Source: Roseivirga pacifica (lineage in GTDB: Bacteria; Bacteroidota; Bacteroidia; Cytophagales; Cyclobacteriaceae). Taken from it: a stretch of DNA of 64,000 nt. The first letter of the stretch is position 1; every line of letters starts with the position of its first letter. Shown piece after piece: positions 1-9,269 of this stretch. The notes beneath the pieces were generated by a model. It saw only the letters and a program-made list of their open reading frames with translations, made no database searches and was not told where the DNA came from. Location: assembly GCF_900111145.1 (NCBI RefSeq), contig NZ_FOIR01000001.1, forward strand, positions 69,501 to 133,500, read 5' to 3'. Made by a program: the position numbers and the translations under genes.

Positions 1-1922
1 GAGTATGGCTTTCTACGTACCTTCTCTGTTAGCTGACCACCTTCTTCGTAACCAACATAGCCCGGAGGGGCCCCCACAAGTCTCGACACAGAGAATTTCT
101 CCATGTATTCAGACATATCGATACGCACCAAAGAGTCTTCTTTGTCGAACAAGTAAGTAGAAAGTACCTTAGCCAATTCGGTTTTACCCACACCAGTAGG
201 CCCCAAGAACACAAATGTTCCGATTGGCTTTGCAGGATCCTTCAAACCAACTCTTGTACGCTGAATTGCTTTTGTAAGCTTCTTAATCGCCTCTTCTTGA
301 CCAATTACTTTACCAGTCAATTGCTCGGCCATTCCAACAAGCTTCTCCTGCTCATTTTGAGCAACGCGCTTGGTTGGCACACCGGTCATCATAGCGATTA
401 CCTCTGCAACATTATCTTCGTCAACCGTGTAACGTTTCGACTTGCTCTCTTCTTCCCACTTGGCTTTCGCCTTGTCTAGTTGGTCGATAAGTTTTTTCTC
501 CTTATCTCTCAATTGAGCAGCCTCTTCATATTTCTGGCTTTTTACTACTCGGTTCTTCTCCTTCTTCACATCCTCAATAGCTTCTTCAAGCTCCACAATA
601 TCTTCCGGAACATGAATATTATTGATATGAACACGAGCACCAGCCTCATCCAAAACGTCAATGGCCTTATCTGGTAAGAAACGATCTGAAATGTATCTAT
701 CTGAAAGCGAAACACAAGCTTTGATGGCATCCTCAGTATAATTCACATGGTGATGCTCCTCGTATTTCTCTTTGATATTATCCAAAATCTGGATGGTTTC
801 TTCAGGCGTAGTAGGGTCTACCATTACCTGCTGAAAACGCCTGGCCAAAGCGCCATCTTTCTCAATATACTGACGGTACTCATCGAGTGTAGTCGCACCA
901 ATACATTGGATTTCGCCACGGGCCAAAGCCGGCTTAAACATGTTTGAGGCATCTAACGAACCGCTAGCCCCACCAGCACCAACAATGGTGTGCAACTCAT
1001 CTATAAACAGAATTACATCTGGCGATTTTTCAAGCTCGTTCATTACGGCTTTCATGCGCTCCTCAAACTGGCCACGGTATTTTGTACCTGCCACCAAAGA
1101 AGCCAAATCGAGCGTAACCACTCTTTTATTAAAGAGTACACGCGACACCTTCTTTTGAATAATTCTTAATGCAAGTCCTTCGGCAATGGCACTTTTACCT
1201 ACACCTGGCTCACCAATTAGTATTGGGTTGTTTTTCTTTCTTCTCGAAAGAATTTGCCCAACACGTTCTATTTCTTTCTCACGCCCTACAATCGGGTCGA
1301 GTTTTCCATCTTCAGCATACTTGGTTAAATCGCGACCGAAGTTATCGAGCACTGGCGTACGCGATTTCTCGCCTCCTTTGCCCGCAGGCCTTTCCGCAGA
1401 ACCTCCGCCTGAACCGCTACCGCTACCAAACATTCTGCCCGATTCCTCATCAGGCTCGTCAGTATCTGAAGAAGCTATAGGGTTATCAGTTTGATATTCC
1501 AACATCTCTTTTACCACTTCATAGTTTACATCGAATTTCTCTAAGATCTGCGTTGCAATATTATCCTCATCTCTCAGGATAGAAAGCAACAAATGCTCAG
1601 TACCGATCAACTGACTTTTAAATATTTTAGCCTCTAAGTATGTGATTTTCAATACTTTTTCTGACTGACGGGTTAAAGGAATGTTAGCCAGATTTTTTAC
1701 GTTATGGTTAGCTGTTCCTTTAGTAGCTCGCTCTACGGCTTCTCTAAGTTCTTCCAAAGAGGTGCCCAATTTTTTAAGGATGCTCACCGCAACCCCTTCT
1801 CCTTCACGAATCATTCCAAGTAAAAGATGTTCGGTTCCGATATAGTCGTGCCCTAACCTTAAGGCCTCCTCTCGACTAAGTGAAATAACCTCTTTTACTC
1901 TATTTGAAAATTTTGCTTCCAT
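1..1922 (-). CDS. clpC: ATP-dependent Clp protease ATP-binding subunit ClpC (3' part missing)
   Basis: AAA+ unfoldase that feeds substrates to ClpP in the cytoplasm. About 640 residues are visible, starting at the ATG at 1922 ([20 protein letters not shown]). Two N-terminal Clp-N repeats come first, each with a GTEHLLL motif, then a Gly/Ser-rich linker near residue 165. The first AAA domain has Walker [10 protein letters not shown] and Walker [11 protein letters not shown] coiled-coil M-domain follows, then the second AAA domain with Walker [11 protein letters not shown]. The reading frame runs off the window edge inside the second AAA domain, so roughly 200 C-terminal residues of a normal-length ClpC are not seen. 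The M-domain and Clp-N repeats favour ClpC over ClpA or ClpB. It lies downstream of the WbqC-like gene on the same strand with a 94-bp gap, so it may have its own promoter. Confidence 0.95.
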   Translation of the reverse strand, partial: MEAKFSNRVKEVISLSREEALRLGHDYIGTEHLLLGMIREGEGVAVSILKKLGTSLEELREAVERATKGTANHNVKNLANIPLTRQSEKVLKITYLEAKIFKSQLIGTEHLLLSILRDEDNIATQILEKFDVNYEVVKEMLEYQTDNPIASSDTDEPDEESGRMFGSGSGSGGGSAERPAGKGGEKSRTPVLDNFGRDLTKYAEDGKLDPIVGREKEIERVGQILSRRKKNNPILIGEPGVGKSAIAEGLALRIIQKKVSRVLFNKRVVTLDLASLVAGTKYRGQFEERMKAVMNELEKSPDVILFIDELHTIVGAGGASGSLDASNMFKPALARGEIQCIGATTLDEYRQYIEKDGALARRFQQVMVDPTTPEETIQILDNIKEKYEEHHHVNYTEDAIKACVSLSDRYISDRFLPDKAIDVLDEAGARVHINNIHVPEDIVELEEAIEDVKKEKNRVVKSQKYEEAAQLRDKEKKLIDQLDKAKAKWEEESKSKRYTVDEDNVAEVIAMMTGVPTKRVAQNEQEKLVGMAEQLTGKVIGQEEAIKKLTKAIQRTRVGLKDPAKPIGTFVFLGPTGVGKTELAKVLSTYLFDKEDSLVRIDMSEYMEKFSVSRLVGAPPGYVGYEEGGQLTEKVRRKPY

Positions 1923-2016
1923 TTAATGCCTTTCTAGTTGGTATTATTTGAATTACCAAACCACAATCAATATAAGAAGATATCATTTATGATTCAGTAG
2001 AAACCGGATTCAATAC

Positions 2017-2646
2017 TCAATTCTTATGTAATTCGCCCGACTGTTTGATAATTTCCAACGCGTTTGGTCCTTCGCAAAACAGCAGGTCGAGTATACTCAT
2101 ATTGGGAACAAATTCACTGCCAAATATTTGTGTGTACGCTTTTGGCTGAAAACCTGACAATTCGGCTAATTGTTTTTTCGGATGAACGAAAGATCGAAAG
2201 TCTGTTATTCCGTTTGCGTCTGGTTCAACATACTTTTCGCTCCACAACACCTTTACATCTAGTTGAAGTAACTTAAGACATAATGTCAGTAAGGTCTTGT
2301 TTAGTTCCAATAAGCCATTGTATTCTCGCTTCAACTCGTCTTCAATATATACGGAGTAGAAATCGAAAAAGGGTGCCTTTCCATAAGCCGATTGGATGGC
2401 ACGCCAATGCGTATTGAGCCATTTTTGCCTATAATCGATCTGCACATCATTCATCGGAATTTTCAACTTGGTGTGCTGAATAGGGATGGTTAAATCGAGC
2501 GGGCCATTTGCGCCTACAATGGTGCAACGGTTACGGTACGTTTGCTTTTCGAAGTGTTCGTAGGCATCTATTGTGACTTCTTTTGCATTGGCCAAAGCCA
2601 CAAAATAAGCGATAGATGGAAAGTACTGTGCTTCCAGTATGAGCAT
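2017..2646 (-). CDS. WbqC-like family protein
   Basis: A 209-residue cytoplasmic protein of the WbqC-like family, recognised from the N-terminus (LILEAQYFPSIAYFVAL), the central NRCTIVGANGPLDLTIPI segment, the WRAIQSAYGKAPFFDFY block and the TDFRSFVHPKK segment. WbqC homologues occur in O-antigen clusters and as single genes throughout Bacteroidota; the biochemical activity is not established, and no glycan genes lie nearby here. Its start codon overlaps the stop of the upstream YrdC-like gene by one base (TAATG), so the two are translationally coupled. No signal peptide or membrane segment is visible. Confidence 0.85.
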   Translation of the reverse strand: MLILEAQYFPSIAYFVALANAKEVTIDAYEHFEKQTYRNRCTIVGANGPLDLTIPIQHTKLKIPMNDVQIDYRQKWLNTHWRAIQSAYGKAPFFDFYSVYIEDELKREYNGLLELNKTLLTLCLKLLQLDVKVLWSEKYVEPDANGITDFRSFVHPKKQLAELSGFQPKAYTQIFGSEFVPNMSILDLLFCEGPNALEIIKQSGELHKN

Positions 2647-3269
2647 TACAAGTATTGGTTGATGTCACCCAGCCCCTCTCGAACAAGCACAAATTCATCG
2701 CCAGAACAATCAACAATTGTGGAAGGCACATTACCGCCATATCCACCGTCAATCACTACATCTACCAGCTTTTCGTACTTTTCAAAAATCAATTCTGGGT
2801 CGGTAGAATATTCTATTACTTCGTCTTCATCGCGCAACGAGGTGGTAATAATGGGGCTTCCCAATCTTCTTACCAGCTGTCGCGGAATGTTGTTATTCGG
2901 CACACGAATACCCACCGTTTTCTTCTTGGCATTCAGCACCTTTGGCACTTGACTGTTGGCGTTCAGAATAAAAGTAAACGGTCCAGGCAAGGCCTTTTTC
3001 ATTACCTTAAAAACAGGCGTACTTAGCTGCTTGGTGTATTCCGAAATTTCGCTTAGGTCGTAGCAAATAAAAGAAAGCGCGCTTGGCGTGGTTTCTTTTA
3101 TTCTACAAACACGCTGAACCGCTTTGGCATTAGAAAAATCACAACCAATTCCATATACCGTATCGGTTGGATAAATAATGACACCACCATCTCGTAAAAC
3201 CGAAACAATGTGATCTAATTTACCTTCTTCAGGGTTCTCCTCGTATAGCCTTATAAACTCACAACTCAT
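2646..3269 (-). CDS. L-threonylcarbamoyladenylate synthase family protein (YrdC/Sua5/YciO)
   Basis: A 207-residue YrdC-fold protein. The family makes threonylcarbamoyl-AMP from threonine, bicarbonate and ATP for the t6A modification at position 37 of ANN-decoding tRNAs. Visible motifs are [17 protein letters not shown] near the N-terminus, [11 protein letters not shown] in the middle and the conserved GIRVPNN and PSTIVD segments. The start chosen is the ATG at 3269 ([16 protein letters not shown]); an ATG 39 bases upstream would extend into the divergent mltG promoter region. There is no long Sua5 C-terminal domain, so it is YrdC or YciO sized; the sequence alone does not separate a true t6A enzyme from a YciO paralog. 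Confidence 0.85.
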   Translation of the reverse strand: MSCEFIRLYEENPEEGKLDHIVSVLRDGGVIIYPTDTVYGIGCDFSNAKAVQRVCRIKETTPSALSFICYDLSEISEYTKQLSTPVFKVMKKALPGPFTFILNANSQVPKVLNAKKKTVGIRVPNNNIPRQLVRRLGSPIITTSLRDEDEVIEYSTDPELIFEKYEKLVDVVIDGGYGGNVPSTIVDCSGDEFVLVREGLGDINQYL

Positions 3270-3308
3270 AGCGCGAATAACTGGCGAACAAGTTATGACA
3301 AAAACCAT

Positions 3309-3316
3309 TATTTTTG
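3309..3316 (+). promoter_or_regulatory. -7 promoter box for mltG
   Basis: TATTTTTG matches the Bacteroidota -7 consensus TAnnTTTG exactly and ends 7 nt before the mltG ATG at 3324. No good -33 TTTG was found at 19 nt. The predicted transcript would have only a few bases of leader. Confidence 0.5.
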
Positions 3317-3323
3317 TGCCCCT

Positions 3324-4358
3324 ATGAAAAAAAGAAAGCGGCTATTACTGGGAATGATCGTATTTTCAGTACTCCTAACATCCTTTAGCTTTTACTTCTA
3401 CCAGTTGTTTTTTGGTGTGAATGTTTTGGCCGAAAAAAATGACACTACCATTTTAATTGACAGAGACGACACCTTCGATTCGCTGCGCAACAGACTTTAT
3501 GATGAGCAGATTATAGAAGATGCGCTTTCTTTCAGCTTTGTATCGAAAGTGCTAGGCTATCAGGACGCGATTAAGCCCGGGGTTTATCTTTTGACCAAAG
3601 ACATGAACAACCTTGAAGCGGTAAGGAAACTTCGCGCGGGTGACCAAACTCCAGTAAACATCACCTTCAACAATGTGCGATTAAAGCCAGAACTTGCGGA
3701 GAAAATAACGGCCAACACGGGCGTTTCTACTGAAGAATTTCTAGCACTATTGAACAACGAAGACTATATAGCTGACTTCGGCTTTAACGAAGCTACAGTA
3801 ATCGGCATGTTTATTCCGAACACTTACGAGGTGTATTGGACCATTTCGGCCGAAGCGCTTTTTGAACGCATGAACAAAGAGTACAAAGCTTTTTGGAACG
3901 ACAGCAGAAAGCAAAAGGCCGAAGCGATTGGTTTAAGCCCAGCGGAAGTCTCTACTTTAGCTTCAATAGTGCAAGCAGAAAGTATAATGGGCGATGAGAG
4001 CCCAACAATTGCGGGGCTTTACATTAACAGGCTGAACAAAAATATTTTGTTGCAGGCCGACCCTACCGTAAAGTTTGCCCTTGGCGATTTTGAAATACAA
4101 AGAGTGCTTACTGCTGACACAAGGGTAGACAGCCCCTACAATACCTATCGCTACAAAGGCTTACCTCCGGGACCAATTAACCTACCGACAATCTCTTCGA
4201 TAAACGCGGTATTGAATTATAAAAAGCATGACTATATTTATATGTGCGCGAAGGAGGATTTTTCTGGCTATCACAGGTTTGCCAAAACATTGGTAGAGCA
4301 CAACAAAAACGCCCGACTCTTTCAACAAGCGCTGAATAGACGAAATATCTATCGATAA
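3324..4358 (+). CDS. mltG: Endolytic murein transglycosylase MltG (YceG-like)
   Basis: Inner-membrane-anchored lytic transglycosylase that cleaves nascent peptidoglycan strands and helps set glycan chain length. The 344 residues have a short basic N-terminus (MKKRKR), one membrane helix at about 8-30 and a periplasmic part. A LysM-like region (about 40-115) precedes the YceG catalytic domain. The catalytic Glu is predicted to be E219 in the motif [10 protein letters not shown], and the conserved [12 protein letters not shown] and [16 protein letters not shown] blocks are present. Length is normal. It is the first gene of a tight three-gene set: its TAA is followed directly by the ATG of the thioesterase gene. 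Confidence 0.93.
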   Translation: MKKRKRLLLGMIVFSVLLTSFSFYFYQLFFGVNVLAEKNDTTILIDRDDTFDSLRNRLYDEQIIEDALSFSFVSKVLGYQDAIKPGVYLLTKDMNNLEAVRKLRAGDQTPVNITFNNVRLKPELAEKITANTGVSTEEFLALLNNEDYIADFGFNEATVIGMFIPNTYEVYWTISAEALFERMNKEYKAFWNDSRKQKAEAIGLSPAEVSTLASIVQAESIMGDESPTIAGLYINRLNKNILLQADPTVKFALGDFEIQRVLTADTRVDSPYNTYRYKGLPPGPINLPTISSINAVLNYKKHDYIYMCAKEDFSGYHRFAKTLVEHNKNARLFQQALNRRNIYR

Positions 4359-4766
4359 ATGTACATTGCCAGCACCCAAGTGAGGGTAAGATATGCGGAA
4401 ACAGATCAGATGGCCTATGTGTATTATGGCAATTATGCCATGTACTACGAGGTAGGCCGCGTGGAAGCACTTCGCCAATTAGGCTTTGAATATGCCAAAT
4501 TAGAGGAGCAAGGCGTAATGATGCCAGTGCTCGATTTACAGTGCAAATTCATAAGCCCCGCCAGATACGATGAGCTGCTTACGGTAACGGTAACCATACC
4601 GGAAATTCCGACAGCACGCATGCTTTTTGAGTATTCGATTACCAACGAAAGTGGAAAAGTGGTAAACAAAGGCAGCACTACACTTGTATTCATTGATATG
4701 GAAACAAACCGACCATGCCGCGCACCGGAAGAGCTGCTAAAAACCCTGAAACCTCACTTTGAATGA
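4359..4766 (+). CDS. YbgC/FadM-type acyl-CoA thioesterase
   Basis: A 135-residue single hot-dog domain protein. The N-terminus TQVRVRYAETDQMAYVYYGNY carries the family signature, with an Asp-Gln pair where 4-hydroxybenzoyl-CoA thioesterases and YbgC have the catalytic Asp region, followed by YYEVGRVEALR. It probably hydrolyses acyl-CoA thioesters in the cytoplasm; the natural substrate cannot be deduced. In proteobacteria YbgC is encoded with Tol-Pal genes, but no tol genes are present here. It starts immediately after the mltG stop and overlaps the next gene by four bases (ATGA), so co-translation is very likely. Confidence 0.88.
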   Translation: MYIASTQVRVRYAETDQMAYVYYGNYAMYYEVGRVEALRQLGFEYAKLEEQGVMMPVLDLQCKFISPARYDELLTVTVTIPEIPTARMLFEYSITNESGKVVNKGSTTLVFIDMETNRPCRAPEELLKTLKPHFE

Positions 4767-5710
4767 AAAACAGAATTCTTGAAATCATATTAGAGAATTC
4801 GCTTTACAAGAGGCTCGTAGCCTTGCTGCAAAGGGTGAAACTGGGCAAATCGGAAATTGGCTTGTACGATGCCATTGTCATCTTTCTGCAAAAAATGAGT
4901 AAAGACGAGATCATGGAAAGAGCCAATGCCGTAGCATTTAGCTTTACCATTGCCATCTTCCCAGCCATCATCTTTTTATTCACGCTTACGCCATATATTC
5001 AGCTGTTTTTTCCCGAAGTAACCAACGAGGTGGTAATTAGCTTCTTGTCAGATATTTTACCAAACAACCTGTACCTAGCCGCGGAAACTACGATTAACGA
5101 CATTATAGGGAAAGAACGTGGCGGATTGCTCTCATTTGGTTTTATCATGGCGCTGATCCTTTCAACCAATGGAATGACCAGCCTAATGACGGCTTTCAAC
5201 GCATGCTATAAAACAGTGGAAACAAGGGGCTTTTTTAAAATGCGCTTTATCGCTACTGGGCTAATCGTGTTGCTTGGCCTATCCGTTTTGGTATCGGTAG
5301 CAGTACTAGTTGTGGGGCAACACTTGCTCGATAACATTCAAATTCGTGACGTTGTGCAAGATGTTATTTCACTCGATTTAGTGAATGTTCTGCGCTTTCT
5401 CGTGCTCTACATCATTTTCCAGATCGCCATTTCGTGCATTTATTACTTTGCCCCAGCGGTTCACGAAAGGTGGCACTTCTTTAGTATTGGCTCAGTTTTC
5501 TCCACTTTAGCCACTATTGCAGCTTCTTTTGGGTTTTCTTTCTACGTTAATCAGTTCGGTACTTACAACAAACTGTATGGATCAATTGGGGTTTTAATCG
5601 TATTAATGCTCTGGTTATTCATTCTCTCGCTTATTCTTTTGGTCGGTTTTGAGATGAATGCAGCCATAGACACCGTGAAAGTGAAAAAAAATAGCCAAGA
5701 GGCGATTTAA
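4763..5710 (+). CDS. YihY/virulence factor BrkB family membrane protein
   Basis: A 315-residue inner-membrane protein with about six hydrophobic helices. The N-terminal MSKDEIMERANAVAFSFTIAIFPAIIFLFTL segment (residues about 48-77) is typical of the YihY/BrkB family, as is the C-terminal FGTYNKLYGSIGVLIVLMLW region. It was once called ribonuclease BN, but that was a misassignment; the molecular role is unknown and may concern envelope integrity. The start overlaps the thioesterase stop (ATGA). It is the last gene of the mltG set and is followed by the tRNA promoter. Confidence 0.88.
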   Translation: MKNRILEIILENSLYKRLVALLQRVKLGKSEIGLYDAIVIFLQKMSKDEIMERANAVAFSFTIAIFPAIIFLFTLTPYIQLFFPEVTNEVVISFLSDILPNNLYLAAETTINDIIGKERGGLLSFGFIMALILSTNGMTSLMTAFNACYKTVETRGFFKMRFIATGLIVLLGLSVLVSVAVLVVGQHLLDNIQIRDVVQDVISLDLVNVLRFLVLYIIFQIAISCIYYFAPAVHERWHFFSIGSVFSTLATIAASFGFSFYVNQFGTYNKLYGSIGVLIVLMLWLFILSLILLVGFEMNAAIDTVKVKKNSQEAI

Positions 5711-5724
5711 TTTTTGAATTCTTG

Positions 5725-5755
5725 TTTGCACAGAAAAAACCTTCCGTTATCTTTG
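5725..5755 (+). promoter_or_regulatory. Consensus Bacteroidota promoter for the tRNA-Ser/tRNA-Glu pair
   Basis: TTTG (5725-5728), a spacer of exactly 19 nt and TATCTTTG (5748-5755) give a full match to the TTTG-N19-TAnnTTTG housekeeping promoter of this phylum. The tRNA-Ser starts 26 nt downstream of the box, leaving a short 5' leader to be trimmed. Confidence 0.8.
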
Positions 5756-5780
5756 CAGTCCCAATCGGAAACTTACACAC

Positions 5781-5865
5781 AGAGGAGTGGCAGAGTGGTC
5801 GAATGCGGTGGTCTTGAAAACCATTGATCTTCACGGATCCGGGGGTTCGAATCCCTCCTCCTCTG
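5781..5865 (+). tRNA. tRNA-Ser (anticodon TGA)
   Basis: An 85-nt class II tRNA. The 7-bp acceptor stem pairs AGAGGAG (5781-5787) with CTCCTCT (5858-5864) and is followed by discriminator G. The D-arm GGCAGAGTGGTCGAATGC, anticodon loop CTTGAAA with TGA at 5815-5817, a long variable arm and the T-loop GGTTCGAATCC are all visible. CCA is not encoded. It is co-transcribed with tRNA-Glu eight bases downstream. Confidence 0.96.
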
Positions 5866-5873
5866 CACCAATT

Positions 5874-5945
5874 GGTCCCTTCGTCTAGGGGTTAGGACGC
5901 CAGGTTTTCATCCTGGAAACAGGGGTTCGATTCCCCTAGGGACTA
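5874..5945 (+). tRNA. tRNA-Glu (anticodon TTC)
   Basis: A 72-nt tRNA. Acceptor GGTCCCT (5874-5880) pairs with AGGGACT (5938-5944) with a terminal G-U pair; the discriminator is A. The anticodon TTC lies in the loop of CAGGTTTTCATCCTG, and the T-arm is AGGGGTTCGATTCCCCT. CCA is not encoded. Degenerate copies of its 3' tip recur at 6080-6094 and 6229-6243 within the downstream tandem repeat. Confidence 0.96.
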
Positions 5946-6283
5946 CGAAACTAAGCTCGGCAATTATGTCGGGCTTTTTTTGTGCCTATACATTAACAAG
6001 ACTAGAAAAACCTAGGGGAGCCACGCTACAAGCTGGCCCTAATCTAAATTCTTCCTCAGGAAGAATTATTAACGATTAGTCCTCCTAGAGACTACGAAAT
6101 TAAGCTCGGCAATTATGTCGGGCTTTTTTTGTGCCTATACATTAACAAGACTAGAAAAACCTAGGGGAGCCACGCTACAAGCTGGCCCTAATCTAAATTC
6201 TTCCTCAGGAAGAATTATTAACGATTAGTCCTCCTAGAGACTACGAAACTAAGCTCGGCAAATATGTCGAGCTTTTTTTGTGC
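5941..6283 (+). repeat. 149-bp tandem repeat (2.3 copies) carrying tRNA-Glu 3' tip and terminator
   Basis: Unit 1 is 5941-6089, unit 2 is 6090-6238 and a partial third copy is 6239-6283. Units 1 and 2 differ at only one visible base (GACTACGAAACT against GACTACGAAATT). Each unit starts with the last bases of tRNA-Glu and its terminator, continues with a spacer, and contains a perfect 9-bp inverted repeat, AATTCTTCC-TCA-GGAAGAATT. Each ends in TCCTCCTAGA, which joined to the next unit recreates a degenerate tRNA-Glu 3' end (CTCCTAGAGACTACGAAA against CCCCTAGGGACTACGAAA). No open reading frame of note lies inside. 6284-6348 shows nothing further. Confidence 0.9.
5954..5982 (+). terminator. Intrinsic terminator of the tRNA operon (first of three copies)
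   Basis: AGCTCGGCA (5954-5962) pairs with TGTCGGGCT (5967-5975) using two G-U pairs, followed by a run of seven T. The same hairpin recurs at about 6103-6131 and 6252-6280. The third copy has TGTCGAGCT, which removes one of the wobble pairs. Confidence 0.85.
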
Positions 6284-6348
6284 TAAAGGGTTAATAGGAT
6301 TGGAAAGGCTGAGTTTCGGACAGGGTCAAGTATAGCTGGAAAGGAAAA

Positions 6349-6579
6349 CTACCCGATAACCATTGGTAGAACTTCAAACATCACAAGTATATAATACACC
6401 CCTAGCAAGGACACTATGATACCTCCATATTTGAATTGAAGAAAAACTATTCTACTTGCTACTTTATCTCTCTTATTCAGCCCCAAAAAATTCAATACCT
6501 TTTCAGTTCTGAAAAAGTAGCACATGCCTAGTAAAATCATAAGAATCGACACGATAAGTCGTGTAGTATTTAACTCCAT
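6349..6579 (-). CDS. Small two-helix membrane protein of unknown function
   Basis: A 76-residue protein with two hydrophobic segments at about 7-22 and 52-70, separated by a charged loop (RTEKVLNFLGLNKRDKVASR). I do not recognise the family. The two-helix pattern with a basic loop and the ordinary codon use suggest a real inner-membrane protein rather than a chance frame. It stands alone between the tandem repeat and a 278-bp region (6580-6857) in which I see no gene other than the start of the DUF72 transcript. Confidence 0.55.
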   Translation of the reverse strand: MELNTTRLIVSILMILLGMCYFFRTEKVLNFLGLNKRDKVASRIVFLQFKYGGIIVSLLGVYYILVMFEVLPMVIG

Positions 6580-6857
6580 AAAAATTTAAAATTACACTTC
6601 CCTCTAGGAAAGTTTGTTAATCAAAAAATTGCTCGCGAAATAACTATTTCTATCCATAATGAATTGCACAAAAGCATCATTATTAATTACAGGCTATTCC
6701 TCGCTTCAAATAAAACAAATAGTGCAAAACCAACCCAACTTTGATAGCTCTAAAACCTTCTGCATACTCAGAAATCTTATGATTTTTTCAGGTGACGTTT
6801 TACACCCTTTTTATTCATCCATCTATTCTGTATTTTGGTTCAAAACAGACACCACCT

Positions 6858-7751
6858 ATGAAATTCGGAAGCGTTGATAACCCTGAACTTGTTGACTTTA
6901 CCCTACCCAAAGACCATGAGGGGACGGCCAAAATTTTAAAAGACTCTAGCCATAAAGGAAAGCCCAACATTTATGTAGGTTGCGCCAAATGGAACCGCAC
7001 CGACCTCAAAGGTTTTTATCCGCGCGGCACCAAAGACGAGCTGAGCTATTACGCCACTCAATTCAATAGCATTGAACTAAACGCGACTTTCTACAACTTC
7101 CCCTCAATAGAACAATACGAAACTTGGGCAGAAAAGACTCCTGAGGATTTTAAGTTCTTCCCGAAGATCAACCAAATGATAAGCCATCTAAAACGGCTAA
7201 ATGATGTAGAAATATATACTGAAGATTTCTGCAATAATTTAGCTGGGCTTGGCGAAAAACTGGGCGTTGTTTTTCTACAACTCCATAACAATTTCGCCCC
7301 AAAGAATTGGGATAGGTTGGAGCACTACCTTGAGCAATTCCCCAAAGGCATTCCGCTTTCCGTAGAAGTGCGCCACACCGACTGGCTGAACGATCCAGAA
7401 GTTGCGGATAGATTCTACACACTGCTAGAACAGCATAATGTAATCAACATAATTACCGACACCGCAGGCAGGCGCGACTTGGTACATATGCGACTAACCA
7501 CACCTTCAGCATTTGTGCGCTATGTTGGCGCCAACCACGAAAGCGACTACACCAGACTAGACGACTGGATTGAAAGGATCAAAAGCTGGATTGAAATTGG
7601 TGGAATAGAGAACATCTACTTCTTTGTTCATCAAAATATTGAAAAAGCCTCTCCGCTACTTTCTGCCTATTTTATAGAAAAGTTGAATACCGAATTAGGC
7701 TACAACCTTACCATACCTAATAGGCAAGAAAAGCAGAGCACTTTGTTTTAA
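6858..7751 (+). CDS. DUF72 domain-containing protein
   Basis: A 297-residue protein of the DUF72 (YecE-like) TIM-barrel family. Typical features are the IYVGCAKWNRTDLKGFYPRG block near residue 40, the FNSIELNATFYNFPS segment, LGVVFLQLHNNFAP in the middle and IENIYFFVHQN near the C-terminus. The catalytic activity of the family is not established. The start chosen is the ATG at 6858 (MKFGSVDNPEL); an ATG 66 bases upstream would add a poorly conserved hydrophobic stretch. The stop lies 5 bp from the stop of the convergent 5'-nucleotidase gene. Confidence 0.88.
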   Translation: MKFGSVDNPELVDFTLPKDHEGTAKILKDSSHKGKPNIYVGCAKWNRTDLKGFYPRGTKDELSYYATQFNSIELNATFYNFPSIEQYETWAEKTPEDFKFFPKINQMISHLKRLNDVEIYTEDFCNNLAGLGEKLGVVFLQLHNNFAPKNWDRLEHYLEQFPKGIPLSVEVRHTDWLNDPEVADRFYTLLEQHNVINIITDTAGRRDLVHMRLTTPSAFVRYVGANHESDYTRLDDWIERIKSWIEIGGIENIYFFVHQNIEKASPLLSAYFIEKLNTELGYNLTIPNRQEKQSTLF

Positions 7752-7756
7752 CCCTT

Positions 7757-9232
7757 TTAATTTTCCGCTCGAAAATACGCCATTATAATATCGCGAACAT
7801 CATTCTTGACGTTTCCGAAGGTTTCTGGGCTTTGAGCCGAACTAGCGTAGTTAGCCAAAAATTCTAAGTTCTTTTCACCCCCATTCATTACAAACTGAGG
7901 CAGTACCAACTTATAGCTTTTAGAGGTCGAAAGCTTTTTCTGCTTTATGTACCAACCATCGGCCTTCTTTTCAGCATTGACCAACTGTAAATAGCCGCCA
8001 ATACCTACATTAGTTACTGTCCCGGTTTCAAGAATCCGCTCAATAACATTACCCTTTAGGCTGACAATTGAAACTCCTCCACCAAAAGGGAAAGAGCGAA
8101 GAATATCGTACTCTGTGATGGTACCAGTAAGTTGATCATCCAATCGAATAGAGCCAGAATTGAATACCGCCAAATCGGCATCCGGAACAGCAAATAAGAA
8201 GGACTCTGCCGTCATTATCGGATAATTTGTTGGCTTGTAGCGAATACTGCTCTCGCGCCCATCTAGCGTGTCACTTGTTATCATTACCACCTCATTAGGC
8301 GTGTAACCCATGGCCGCCATACTTTCATTGGAAATATTCACCCATTTGTCTACCACCTGCTTTACCTCAGCATCTTCCGCTATGCTGTCATCAATATTAA
8401 CAAGCTCAGAGTTTATAGAGGTTTCTCCTGTAGCCTTGTCATAACTTATCCTGTGTACGTAAACGGTTTTGGCATTGGCATCAGCCTTGGTCATTACGGT
8501 TTCGCCAAACTGAAACTTCATATTGGCGTGGTCGTGGCCTCCCAAAATTAAATCGAACTGGGGCACAAAATGAGTCGCCAATGAATCGTCCATTTCTTCC
8601 TCTAGGTGCGTGATACCGATAAAAATCTCAGCTTCGTCTTTCACTTTTTCATACACCGTCTTAACCGACTCGTACTTATCGGTGTAGCTCACATAATCCT
8701 TTTTATTAAAAGGAACCGTAGACCCGAAAAAGGCAATATCTACCCCATCAATAGTATACATAATATGATCAGGGAAAGGGGTTCCGTTCTTCTCCCACGG
8801 CACCGGCTTTCCATTCACCACATGAAAAACGTTAGTGGTAGTCCATTCAAAACTCGACTCATTTATTCGTGCCTGAATTTCATCTTCATTTATATCGTAC
8901 TCATGATTTCCGGGCACCACATAATCTACCCCCACGGCATTCATCACCTCCACCATTTGCTTGCCCGCAATACGCTGACCATCATATTTAAGTGTGCCAA
9001 TAAGCGATGGACTCACAAAATCGCCAGAAAGCGTGGTGATCACATTAGGGTTTTCTTGCAGCAGTTGCTTACGCACGGTGGCTACCCGGGCCATTCCGGC
9101 CACCTTGCCTCCTTCCAGCGGAGCAATTTCATACACATCATTCATCTGTAGAATGATGAATTCTACTTTTTGATCTTGACAAGCAAAAAGAAATAGGCTT
9201 AAAAACGAAAAAAGGAAAAGCTGATTTTTCAT
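7757..9232 (-). CDS. 5'-nucleotidase/UshA-type metallophosphatase lipoprotein
   Basis: A 491-residue predicted lipoprotein with lipobox FLFAC (Cys18). The N-terminal calcineurin-like phosphoesterase domain shows LQMNDVYEI, TLSGDF, PGNHEYD and GGHDH metal-binding motifs; the C-terminal 5'-nucleotidase domain shows AVFNSGSIR and FGGGV substrate-binding segments. It probably hydrolyses extracellular or periplasmic nucleotides to release phosphate and nucleosides. The first motif is D-V-Y instead of the usual D-x-H, so one metal ligand is replaced by Tyr; bacterial relatives with NDVYE are known. It is followed upstream, on the same strand, by a TonB receptor gene behind a weak terminator, so it is probably a separate unit. 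Confidence 0.88.
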   Translation of the reverse strand: MKNQLFLFSFLSLFLFACQDQKVEFIILQMNDVYEIAPLEGGKVAGMARVATVRKQLLQENPNVITTLSGDFVSPSLIGTLKYDGQRIAGKQMVEVMNAVGVDYVVPGNHEYDINEDEIQARINESSFEWTTTNVFHVVNGKPVPWEKNGTPFPDHIMYTIDGVDIAFFGSTVPFNKKDYVSYTDKYESVKTVYEKVKDEAEIFIGITHLEEEMDDSLATHFVPQFDLILGGHDHANMKFQFGETVMTKADANAKTVYVHRISYDKATGETSINSELVNIDDSIAEDAEVKQVVDKWVNISNESMAAMGYTPNEVVMITSDTLDGRESSIRYKPTNYPIMTAESFLFAVPDADLAVFNSGSIRLDDQLTGTITEYDILRSFPFGGGVSIVSLKGNVIERILETGTVTNVGIGGYLQLVNAEKKADGWYIKQKKLSTSKSYKLVLPQFVMNGGEKNLEFLANYASSAQSPETFGNVKNDVRDIIMAYFRAEN

Positions 9233-9269
9233 GACTTTGTGTTTATTGTCACGAAAGTTAGCTTTTCCT

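Noticed and set aside
2542-2952. Plus-strand open frame across the WbqC/YrdC genes
   Set aside because: It is antisense to two well-conserved coding regions and has no family features.
6078-6243. Additional tRNA-Glu genes in the tandem units
   Set aside because: Only the last 15 or so bases of the tRNA are repeated; no anticodon or D-arm is present, so these are not tRNA genes.
8606-9151. 181-codon plus-strand frame within the 5'-nucleotidase gene
   Set aside because: It is a His-rich shadow frame antisense to conserved metallophosphatase motifs; no promoter or homology was recognised.
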